Source: Nostoc sp. ATCC 53789 (GTDB taxonomy: Bacteria; Cyanobacteriota; Cyanobacteriia; Cyanobacteriales; Nostocaceae). Taken from it: 64,000 nucleotides of DNA. Made by a program: the position numbers and the translations under genes. This document shows, piece after piece, positions 36,408 to 43,423 of this stretch. Under the pieces are notes generated by a model, which saw only the letters and a program-made list of their open reading frames with translations, made no database searches and was not told where the DNA came from. The stretch is from the NCBI RefSeq assembly GCF_009873495.1, contig NZ_CP046703.1, forward strand, positions 4,134,501 through 4,198,500. Direction: 5' to 3'. Each line of letters starts with the position of its first letter. Within the stretch, counting starts at the first letter, position 1.

Positions 36408-36432
36408 TTTATCTCAGATTTGTTTAGATAAA
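36408..36432. promoter_or_regulatory. Candidate LysR-type operator with T-N11-A dyad
   Basis: TTTATCT-N11-AGATAAA: perfect 7-bp inverted arms around 11 bp, which is the LysR box layout. It lies about 175 bp before ndhF. CmpR and NdhR are LysR regulators of CO2-uptake genes in cyanobacteria. Confidence 0.5.
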
Positions 36433-36486
36433 GTAATTCCTTTTTGACAGATATAACGGTAAGCTGTTTCTAACAAGATTAAATAA

Positions 36487-36505
36487 AGATAAATTTGTCT
36501 TATCT
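36487..36505. promoter_or_regulatory. Second dyad with the same half-sites (AGATAA-N7-TTATCT)
   Basis: The half-site AGATAA recurs in opposite orientation with a 7-bp spacer, 100 bp before ndhF. Sharing of half-sites with 36408-36432 suggests one regulator binding twice. Confidence 0.4.
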
Positions 36506-36605
36506 GCATAGGCGTAGCCTGTCGTAGATATCTCTGGGTTAACAGGGATCAACGCAAGTTGAACTAAAACCCCAAATTTTTGATGAAAACTATAGAGGTG
36601 AGTTG

Positions 36606-38483
36606 ATGGCTCAGTTTCTACTTGAGACTGTTTGGCTAGTTCCTTGCTACGCCTTAATAGGTGGCTTGTTAGCAGTGCCTTGGTCGCCGGGAATCATTCG
36701 GAAAACGGGGCCAAGACCGGCGGGTTATATAAACTTGGTGATGACATTTTTGGCGTTTGTACATAGTGCGATCGCCTTACAAGCAACTTGGAATCAACCA
36801 GCCCAAGAAGTATTTATTCCTTGGTTATCTACAGCTGGTTTAGACCTCACTATTGCTTTAGAAATATCCTCAGTGAGTGTCGGCGCTTTAGTTGTGATTA
36901 CTGGTTTGAATTTGCTGGCGCAGATTTATGCCATCGGTTACATGGAGATGGATTGGGGTTGGGGACGCTTCTATTCTTTATTAGGATTATTTGAAGCTGG
37001 ACTATGTGCCCTGGTTCTGTGTAATAACTTGTTCTTCAGCTATGTAATTTTGGAAGTCCTCACACTGGGAACCTATCTACTAGTTGGCTTATGGTTTAGC
37101 CAGCCGTTGGTAGTCTCAGGTGCCAGAGATGCTTTCTTAACCAAGCGGGTAGGAGACTTATTCTTGCTGATGGGCGTGTTGGCATTATGGCCCCTAGCTG
37201 GAACTTGGAGTTATCCAGAACTAGCTAAGTGGGCGGCGACTGCTAACGTCAACCCGACAACAATGGCCCTGGTAGGTTTAGCCTTAATTGCCGGGCCAAT
37301 GGGTAAATGTGCCCAGTTCCCACTGCATTTGTGGTTGGATGAAGCAATGGAAGGCCCAGTTCCCAGTACAATTTTGCGGAATTCGGTAGTGGTTGCTAGT
37401 GGTGCATGGGTGCTGATTAAACTGCAACCTGTGTTAAGCCTGTCGCCCATAGTTTCCTCCGCTATGGTGGCCATTGGGGTAGTGACGGCAGTAGGTGCTT
37501 CTTTAATTGCGATCGCTCAAGTTGATCTTAAACGCTGCCAATCCTATTCTGTCAGTGCATACATGGGTTTAGTATTCATTGCCGTGGGAACGCAACAAGA
37601 TGAAGCAGCACTGTTGTTAGTACTTACTCATGCTATATCCGCAGCCCTATTGGTGATGAGTACCGGCGGAATTATTTGGAATAGCATCACCCAAGATGTC
37701 ACCCAATTAGGCGGATTGTGGACACGTCGCCCGATTTCAGCAATAGCCTTTATCGTCGGGACTTTGGGATTAATTGGTTTTCCACCATTGGGTAGTTTTT
37801 GGGCGTTAGTGAAACTAGCAGATGGGTTGTGGGAAACGCAACCTTGGTTAGTGGGAGTAGTGATAACGGTGAACGCTTTGACAGCCGTGAGTTTAACCAG
37901 AGAATTTGGTTTAATTTTTGGTGGTAAAGCTACACAAATGAGTCAGCGATCGCCTGAAGCACACTGGCCAATGATTTTACCAATGGTAATTTTACTTGCC
38001 TTTAGTCTACATCTTCCTTTAGTGTTGCAAAGCTTATCACTTTTACCTGATTGGGCAACTTTAAACAAAGATGTCGTACTACTTTTAATTTGGTCGAGTA
38101 TTTCCGGTTGTAGCATCACTGGTGTGGTTTATTTAGGCAATATTCCTAAACCAATTCGCCTCCCTTGGAAAGGTCTACAAGACTTGTTCGCATACGACTT
38201 TTATACCCCCAAACTCTATCGAATAACCATTATTTTTGGCGTTGCCAAAATTTCCCAACTTGCCGATATGATTGACCGCTTTGTTGTCGATGGTATCGTT
38301 AATTTGGTTGGTTTATTTTCGCTATTAGGTGGCGAAAGTTTAAAATACAGCACCTCTGGACAAACCCAATTTTACGCTTTAACTGTCTTACTAGGAGTGA
38401 GCGTTTTAGGAATATGGGTAGCTTGGCCATTTTGGGGAGTGCAGTTTTTAAATTTGATTTTTCCAATTTCGACAGTTGGGTAG
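36606..38483 (+). CDS. ndhF: NDH-1 subunit NdhF of a CO2-uptake complex
   Basis: A 625-residue proton-pumping antiporter-like subunit with many membrane helices. It starts at the ATG at 36606, preceded by GAGGTGAG; an in-frame TTG just before is not needed. Key parts are AGPMGKCAQFPLHLWLDEAMEGPVP (cut here at GPMGKCAQFPLHLWLDEAM) with the conserved Lys/His of the channel, and a short C-terminus compared with NdhF1, as in NdhF3/NdhF4. Together with ndhD and the Cup gene downstream this marks an NDH-1MS/NDH-1MS' type complex, which uses photosynthetic electron flow to convert CO2 to bicarbonate at the thylakoid membrane. Confidence 0.9.
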   Translation: MAQFLLETVWLVPCYALIGGLLAVPWSPGIIRKTGPRPAGYINLVMTFLAFVHSAIALQATWNQPAQEVFIPWLSTAGLDLTIALEISSVSVGALVVITGLNLLAQIYAIGYMEMDWGWGRFYSLLGLFEAGLCALVLCNNLFFSYVILEVLTLGTYLLVGLWFSQPLVVSGARDAFLTKRVGDLFLLMGVLALWPLAGTWSYPELAKWAATANVNPTTMALVGLALIAGPMGKCAQFPLHLWLDEAMEGPVPSTILRNSVVVASGAWVLIKLQPVLSLSPIVSSAMVAIGVVTAVGASLIAIAQVDLKRCQSYSVSAYMGLVFIAVGTQQDEAALLLVLTHAISAALLVMSTGGIIWNSITQDVTQLGGLWTRRPISAIAFIVGTLGLIGFPPLGSFWALVKLADGLWETQPWLVGVVITVNALTAVSLTREFGLIFGGKATQMSQRSPEAHWPMILPMVILLAFSLHLPLVLQSLSLLPDWATLNKDVVLLLIWSSISGCSITGVVYLGNIPKPIRLPWKGLQDLFAYDFYTPKLYRITIIFGVAKISQLADMIDRFVVDGIVNLVGLFSLLGGESLKYSTSGQTQFYALTVLLGVSVLGIWVAWPFWGVQFLNLIFPISTVG

Positions 38484-38544
38484 TTAAACACCCTTTGATT
38501 ACAAACAAGCAGACAGTTTAGTATAAAATTTGCAGGAGAATTCC

Positions 38545-39270
38545 ATGAGCATACGAAATACCCAAATCAATCTTTCCAGAAGAGGTTTATTGAAGTTTAG
38601 TGCAGGTGCGATCGGTACAGGGGTATTGACAGTTGGACTTAGCTCAAACTTACTTGCAGCCGAAAAAAAAGCCCCAGCAGCGCCAGCAGAAGATGAGATT
38701 AATCCCGATAAGGCATTGCAAGAATTACTAGATGGGAATGATAGATTTGTTAAATCAAAACGGCGCAATCCTCACCAAACACGTTCACGTTTAGTCGAAG
38801 TTGCCAAAGGTCAAAAGCCATTTGCTTCTGTTCTCGGTTGTGCAGATTCACGAGTGCCTTCAGAGATTGTCTTTGACCAAGGACTTGGAGATTTATTTGT
38901 CTGCCGTGTAGCTGGTAATATTGCCACACCAGAAGAAATTGGTAGCTTAGAATTTGGCAGCTTAGTATTAGGTACTAAAGTAATCATGGTAGTGGGGCAT
39001 GAAAAATGTGGTGCGGTAGATGCTGCAATCAAAGGCGCTCAAGTACCAGGACAAATTGGAAGTTTGCTTGAAGCAATTAAACCAAGTGTAGAAAGCTCCA
39101 AAGGAAAATCAGGAGATAGGTTAGAAAACGCTTGTAAAGCAAATATTCTGGCACAAATTGAAAAATTGAAATCATCCACAGTTTTATCTGAACTAATCAA
39201 GGCAGAGAAGCTAAAAATAGTCGGTGGATATTACGATTTAGATACTGGGAGAATTAGTTTAGTGAATTAG
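38545..39270 (+). CDS. Beta-carbonic anhydrase with Tat-like signal, inside the ndh operon
   Basis: A 241-residue protein counted from the ATG at 38545, chosen because AGGAG sits about 7 nt before it; an in-frame TTG at 38530 is in the ribosome site. The N-terminus NLSRRGLLKFSAGAIGTGVL is a twin-arginine signal followed by an Ala-rich cleavage area. The beta-CA zinc site is complete: Cys99 and Asp101/Arg103 (GCADSR), His152 and Cys155 (GHEKC). It interconverts CO2 and bicarbonate, in the lumen or periplasm. It resembles the EcaB type of Synechocystis. It lies 61 bp after ndhF and 109 bp before ndhD, so a link with the CO2-uptake NDH-1 is strongly suggested. Confidence 0.88.
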   Translation: MSIRNTQINLSRRGLLKFSAGAIGTGVLTVGLSSNLLAAEKKAPAAPAEDEINPDKALQELLDGNDRFVKSKRRNPHQTRSRLVEVAKGQKPFASVLGCADSRVPSEIVFDQGLGDLFVCRVAGNIATPEEIGSLEFGSLVLGTKVIMVVGHEKCGAVDAAIKGAQVPGQIGSLLEAIKPSVESSKGKSGDRLENACKANILAQIEKLKSSTVLSELIKAEKLKIVGGYYDLDTGRISLVN

Positions 39271-39375
39271 TTTTTTTGTCCTTTGTCATTAGTGATTGGT
39301 CATTGGCTAAGAGGAAGTCATAAATGACAAAGGATAAACGACGAAGGGCAAACCAGAAAGGACAAAGGACAAGAA
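39271..39375. repeat. Short tandem repeat block before ndhD
   Basis: TTGTCCTTTGTCATTAGTG...and the reverse-complement-like AATGACAAAGGA...GGACAAAGGACAAG form a loose inverted pair made of 7-mer repeats. It separates the carbonic anhydrase and ndhD genes and may form a stem in the mRNA. Confidence 0.6.
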
Positions 39376-39379
39376 TACC

Positions 39380-40876
39380 ATGTTAAGTGTTTTGATTTGG
39401 CTCCCTATTTTAGCCGCCGCTCTGATAGCAATATTACCTGCAAGTTTCCCTAAGCATCGTATTCGTTTAACAGCATTAATTTTATCAGGTATAGTTCTTT
39501 CTTGGAACATATTTATCCTGCTAAAGTTTGATATTGTCAACCCAGGAATGCAATTTAAAGAGTATTTGCCCTGGAATGAAACCCTGGGTTTGAGTTATCA
39601 AATAGGTGTGGATGGGCTTTCTATATTAATGTTGGTGTTAAATAGTCTACTAACCTGGATTTCTATTTACACCAGTAGTAAAGAAACTGAACGTCCTCGG
39701 CTGTTCTACTCCATGATTTTATTAGTGAGTGGAGGGGTTGCAGGTGCTTTTCTCGCGGAGAATTTGCTGCTATTCTTCCTATTCTACGAACTAGAATTAA
39801 TCCCTTTCTACTTACTAATTTCCATTTGGGGAGGAGCAAAACGGGGTTATGCTGGGATGAAATTCCTGATTTATACTGCGGTTTCAGGAGCATTAATTCT
39901 GGCAACATTCTTAGGTATGGTATGGCTGAGTGGTTCTACCAATTTTGCTTTTGATTCAGTCTCTACAGAAAATCTGTCAACAGCAAAACAAATCCTTTTA
40001 CTAGCGGGAATAGTCTTAGGTTTTGGGATTAAAATCCCCTTAGTTCCCTTCCATACTTGGCTACCCGATGCTTACGTTGAGGCTTCAGCACCAATTGCCA
40101 TTCTTCTCGGTGGCGTGTTGGCAAAGCTGGGAACTTATGGATTGCTGCGATTTGGTTTGGGGATGTTTCCCCATGCTTGGAGCATTATTGCACCGACTCT
40201 GGCAATTTGGGGAGCAATCAGCGCTATCTATGGGGCAGTAATTGCGATCGCTCAAAAAGATATCAAGCGCATGGTAGCATACAGTTCCGTCGGCCACATG
40301 GGCTATATTTTGTTAGCTGCTGCTGCTAGTACTCCCTTAGCACTCGTTGGTGCAGTCGCCCAAATGTTTAGTCACGGTATCATCCTGGCGATTCTCTTCC
40401 ACTTGGTGGGAGTTGTAGAAGCCAAAGTCGGAACGCGCGAGTTAGATAAACTCAATGGTTTGATGAGTCCCATACGCGGCTTACCTCTAATTAGTGCCTT
40501 ACTAGTTTTAGGCGGGATGGCTAGTGCAGGTATTCCCGGTTTAACAGGATTTATTGCCGAATTTATCGTCTTTCAAGGTAGTTTCTCTGCCTTTCCCATC
40601 CCGACAATTTTGTGTGTAGTGGCTAGTGGATTAACCGCAGTTTATTTTGTCATCCTTCTCAACCGCACCTGTTTTGGCAGACTCGATAACTTCGCCTACT
40701 ATCCCAAAGTCCTTTGGTCTGAGAAAATCCCAGCTTTAATTTTGGCAGCTTTCATCATCTTTTTGGGAGTACAACCCACTTGGTTAGTGCGTTGGAGTGA
40801 ATCTACAACTACAACAATGGTGGCTGCAATTCCCTCTTTGGAAAAAACCGTAATCTCTGAAGTAGCGCTGAAGTAA
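39380..40876 (+). CDS. ndhD: NDH-1 subunit NdhD of a CO2-uptake complex
   Basis: A 498-residue antiporter-like subunit with about 14 membrane helices. Conserved parts include the glutamate in FFLFYELELIPFYLLI, GFGIKIPLVPFHTWLPDAYV with its Lys/His, and KDIKRMVAYSSVGHMGYIL. It pairs with the NdhF upstream. Variants NdhD3 (inducible, high affinity, with CupA) and NdhD4 (constitutive, with CupB) cannot be told apart by eye. Start ATG at 39380; the ribosome site is weak (GGACAAG). It is followed at 36 bp by the CDP-alcohol phosphatidyltransferase-like gene. Confidence 0.9.
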   Translation: MLSVLIWLPILAAALIAILPASFPKHRIRLTALILSGIVLSWNIFILLKFDIVNPGMQFKEYLPWNETLGLSYQIGVDGLSILMLVLNSLLTWISIYTSSKETERPRLFYSMILLVSGGVAGAFLAENLLLFFLFYELELIPFYLLISIWGGAKRGYAGMKFLIYTAVSGALILATFLGMVWLSGSTNFAFDSVSTENLSTAKQILLLAGIVLGFGIKIPLVPFHTWLPDAYVEASAPIAILLGGVLAKLGTYGLLRFGLGMFPHAWSIIAPTLAIWGAISAIYGAVIAIAQKDIKRMVAYSSVGHMGYILLAAAASTPLALVGAVAQMFSHGIILAILFHLVGVVEAKVGTRELDKLNGLMSPIRGLPLISALLVLGGMASAGIPGLTGFIAEFIVFQGSFSAFPIPTILCVVASGLTAVYFVILLNRTCFGRLDNFAYYPKVLWSEKIPALILAAFIIFLGVQPTWLVRWSESTTTTMVAAIPSLEKTVISEVALK

Positions 40877-40912
40877 TCAATAAGAGAGTTACGCATCGAT
40901 AAAGGAGGAAGG

Positions 40913-41503
40913 ATGAATCTCACATTAATTCCCGGTGGTCTTGTTCTATTTCGCTTTTTGATATCTCCATTCCTCCTGTTAGGTGCCTGGGATGGCAAAA
41001 CCAGTATTTGGTTCATAGTCGGTTTTGTTGCAGCCTTTCTCTCAGATATTTTTGATGGCATTATTGCGCGAAAACTAGGTGTCAGTACTGCCCAATTGCG
41101 CCAAGCTGATAGTTGGGCTGATGTCTGCCTTTTTAGCTGTATCTTTGTGAGTGCGTGGATAGTTCATCAAGATATTCTCGTTACTTATAGCGTACCTTTG
41201 CTAATGATTGTTTTTGCTCAATTGCTGTGGTGGGCGGTGAATTTAGTGAAATATGGTAAACCCGCTAGCTATCACACCTACTCTGCAAAATTTTGGGGAA
41301 TCACTCTTTTTATTGCGATTATTGCCCTGTTTGGCTTTGATTACGCTGGAGTTACCTTATGGCTGACTTGTATTGCTGGCACAATTCACAGCCTTGAAGA
41401 AATTGCTATGACGCTAATATTGCCAGTTTGGACACATGATGTTTTAAGCATTTTTCATGCCCTGAATATTCGTCAAGAATCACTAACACCAATTACTAAA
41501 TAA
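40913..41503 (+). CDS. CDP-alcohol phosphatidyltransferase-like membrane protein in the ndh operon
   Basis: A 196-residue protein with about six membrane helices. The CDP-OH-PT motif is present as D45-x2-D48-G49-x2-A52-R53-x8-L62-x3-D66-x3-D70: all acidic residues and the AR pair are kept, but the second glycine is leucine. The family makes phospholipids such as phosphatidylglycerol from CDP-diacylglycerol. AAAGGAGGAAGG stands just before the ATG, a very strong ribosome site. It lies 36 bp after ndhD and ends 1 bp before cup, so it belongs to the CO2-uptake operon. It could supply a lipid for the complex or have lost activity. Confidence 0.82.
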   Translation: MNLTLIPGGLVLFRFLISPFLLLGAWDGKTSIWFIVGFVAAFLSDIFDGIIARKLGVSTAQLRQADSWADVCLFSCIFVSAWIVHQDILVTYSVPLLMIVFAQLLWWAVNLVKYGKPASYHTYSAKFWGITLFIAIIALFGFDYAGVTLWLTCIAGTIHSLEEIAMTLILPVWTHDVLSIFHALNIRQESLTPITK

Positions 41504-41504
41504 T

Positions 41505-42812
41505 ATGACAGCAATTAAAACAGCAATTAAATTACCTCCTTCAACGCACGAATTTGCCGATGTAATTCATCGCTTAGAAGCAGGCGGTGCAATGTTACCC
41601 GATACTCCAGAAAATTTGATGCAAATCATCGGTTTATATAAAGCTTATGCTGTGCCGATGGATTTTTACTGGCGCGACCTACTTTATATTGCTGAAAACG
41701 AGTTTTTAAACCCGGTTCCCTTCTTTAAATACTTCTTACCCAAAGAGTATTTAGAACTTCATAATCATTATGCTGGTGATGATGCTGATTTACGAATTTG
41801 GCGCGGCGAAGCTACTGCACATCCAGAACTTTTGGCATTTATGGAAAAGGGTGAAACCTTCAAAATGCCGAAGTTATTGCATCACTTGTTCCACGATCGC
41901 ATCAACATGGAGTTTGCGGAAGCTTGTATGCGGGCGATGTTATGGCACAGAGGGATGGGCGGACAATTTGACCCTTACCTAGATTCAGACGAATACAAAG
42001 CTAACGCTGACCGAGCAATTAAAGCTTATTTCCAAGGAAACCCAGTAATGCTGGGTCTTTACAAGCTGTTCCCCGATATGTTTTTGGAACAGTGCCGCCA
42101 GATGTCATACTACGCTAATCTGGGCTTATTCTGGGAAGTCATGGCCCCGGTATTCTTTGAAATGTCCGATCGCTATGATGAAGGTACGATTAGCACCGTC
42201 CCAGAGGCAATGAGCTTCTTAGTTAATGGTATATTTGCGATCGCAGGTCGTCCCATTTACCATCACGTTTATATTCGTGGTGAATGCTACGAAATTATCC
42301 CCAAATCCAAGGGTTTCATGTGGCTATATGAAGCAGCATTACCTTATGTAGAAGCAGTTTTCTACCGCACCGCACCCTTCCGAGGGACAAAATCTTATAA
42401 TGCTCAAGCGCGTCAAGTACCAGAAGACCAAAAAGACTTTCACTTTGGTATTCTTTACGCTGATGTATTTCCAGTGGGTACTGCTGGCATTCCCCCGACA
42501 TTATTAATGCAAGATATGTTGCATTTTTTGCCCCCGTATCTTGTTGATTACTACAGCCAACATTGCCGGGGTGAAGAAGATATGTTGATTCAGTTGGGAG
42601 TTAGTTTTCAACGCTCAATGTACTGTGTTACTTCTGCGGTAATTCAAGCTTTGCGAACTGCACTTTTATATCCTTTAGATGACCAAAATCCCAAACATTT
42701 ACAAGCCAATCGAGATTTTTTTGAAATGCAGCTAAATCGCTTTACTCGATCCGACTATAATATTCGTGATGCTGCTCGTTTAGGGAGTATTCAAAAGCAA
42801 GATTATAGATAA
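41505..42812 (+). CDS. CO2 hydration protein (CupA/CupB, ChpX/ChpY family)
   Basis: A 435-residue soluble protein of the CO2-hydration family: FADVIHRLEAGGAMLPDTPE at the start, then MQIIGLYKAYAVPMDFYWRD, LHHLFHDRINMEFAEACMRA and MLWHRGMGG with possible zinc-binding histidines. It sits on the cytosolic side of the NdhD/NdhF arm and is thought to drive CO2 to bicarbonate conversion. The start codon is 1 bp after the preceding stop. CupA versus CupB is undecided: no fasciclin-type CupS gene follows, which argues for the CupB system. A strong terminator comes directly after. Confidence 0.9.
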   Translation: MTAIKTAIKLPPSTHEFADVIHRLEAGGAMLPDTPENLMQIIGLYKAYAVPMDFYWRDLLYIAENEFLNPVPFFKYFLPKEYLELHNHYAGDDADLRIWRGEATAHPELLAFMEKGETFKMPKLLHHLFHDRINMEFAEACMRAMLWHRGMGGQFDPYLDSDEYKANADRAIKAYFQGNPVMLGLYKLFPDMFLEQCRQMSYYANLGLFWEVMAPVFFEMSDRYDEGTISTVPEAMSFLVNGIFAIAGRPIYHHVYIRGECYEIIPKSKGFMWLYEAALPYVEAVFYRTAPFRGTKSYNAQARQVPEDQKDFHFGILYADVFPVGTAGIPPTLLMQDMLHFLPPYLVDYYSQHCRGEEDMLIQLGVSFQRSMYCVTSAVIQALRTALLYPLDDQNPKHLQANRDFFEMQLNRFTRSDYNIRDAARLGSIQKQDYR

Positions 42813-42825
42813 GAGATCCCCCCAA

Positions 42826-42860
42826 CCCCCCTTAAAAAGGGGGGCTTTTTTTATTATTTT
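42826..42860 (+). terminator. Strong intrinsic terminator of the ndh-cup operon
   Basis: CCCCCC-TTAAAAA-GGGGGG followed by CTTTTTTTATTATTTT, 13 bp after the cup stop codon. Confidence 0.85.
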
Positions 42861-42957
42861 TTTGAAATTAGTGTATTTACTGTTTCAGTCCATAACATAT
42901 TTAGGCTAAATTAAAAGAATATTCTTAATAAGAAAATGGTTAATTATGTAGGACAAA

Positions 42958-43302
42958 ATGGAAGTAAATATGTTTGAAAATGTTATACATTACATTATTA
43001 AAGATATATTTTATCAAGCTGAAACAGTAAGCTCTATCTCAAACTTAGCAGAGAAAGCTGTAGAAATCTTAGATGCTGTTCCTAGTATTTCTCACTGTCA
43101 TGACAGAGACTTCAAATGGTCTAGACCTATATTCATTTTGAAAGATGGGACTTTAGTTAAAACTTGCAAAAATGTGATTGGACTCGATCACATTTTTTTA
43201 GCTGACAGTAATAACAAATTAATTTATGGTAGCTTTGTAGATTGGAGATATTCGGCAGAACTTAAAACAGCAATAATCAGGATTAAGAAAGAATTGGCAT
43301 AA
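42958..43302 (+). CDS. Hypothetical protein
   Basis: A 114-residue protein with no recognised domain. The N-terminal half is helical; the C-terminal half has beta-type segments (RPIFILKDGTLVKTCKNVIG, IFLADSNNKLIYGSF). TAGGA lies about 5 nt before the ATG; a second ATG is 12 nt later. It lies alone after the ndh-cup terminator and is convergent with the giant kinase. The sequence is AT-rich. Confidence 0.55.
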   Translation: MEVNMFENVIHYIIKDIFYQAETVSSISNLAEKAVEILDAVPSISHCHDRDFKWSRPIFILKDGTLVKTCKNVIGLDHIFLADSNNKLIYGSFVDWRYSAELKTAIIRIKKELA

Positions 43303-43423
43303 TTTACTATTAATTAAATAAGGAGGATTTAGGAGGATCTACAACATTTTGGTTTTGTAGAGAGATGTGTGTAACCTTAGCTTTTTAAAGGGTATCTTAT
43401 TACTACTCAGTTAATAATTGTTA

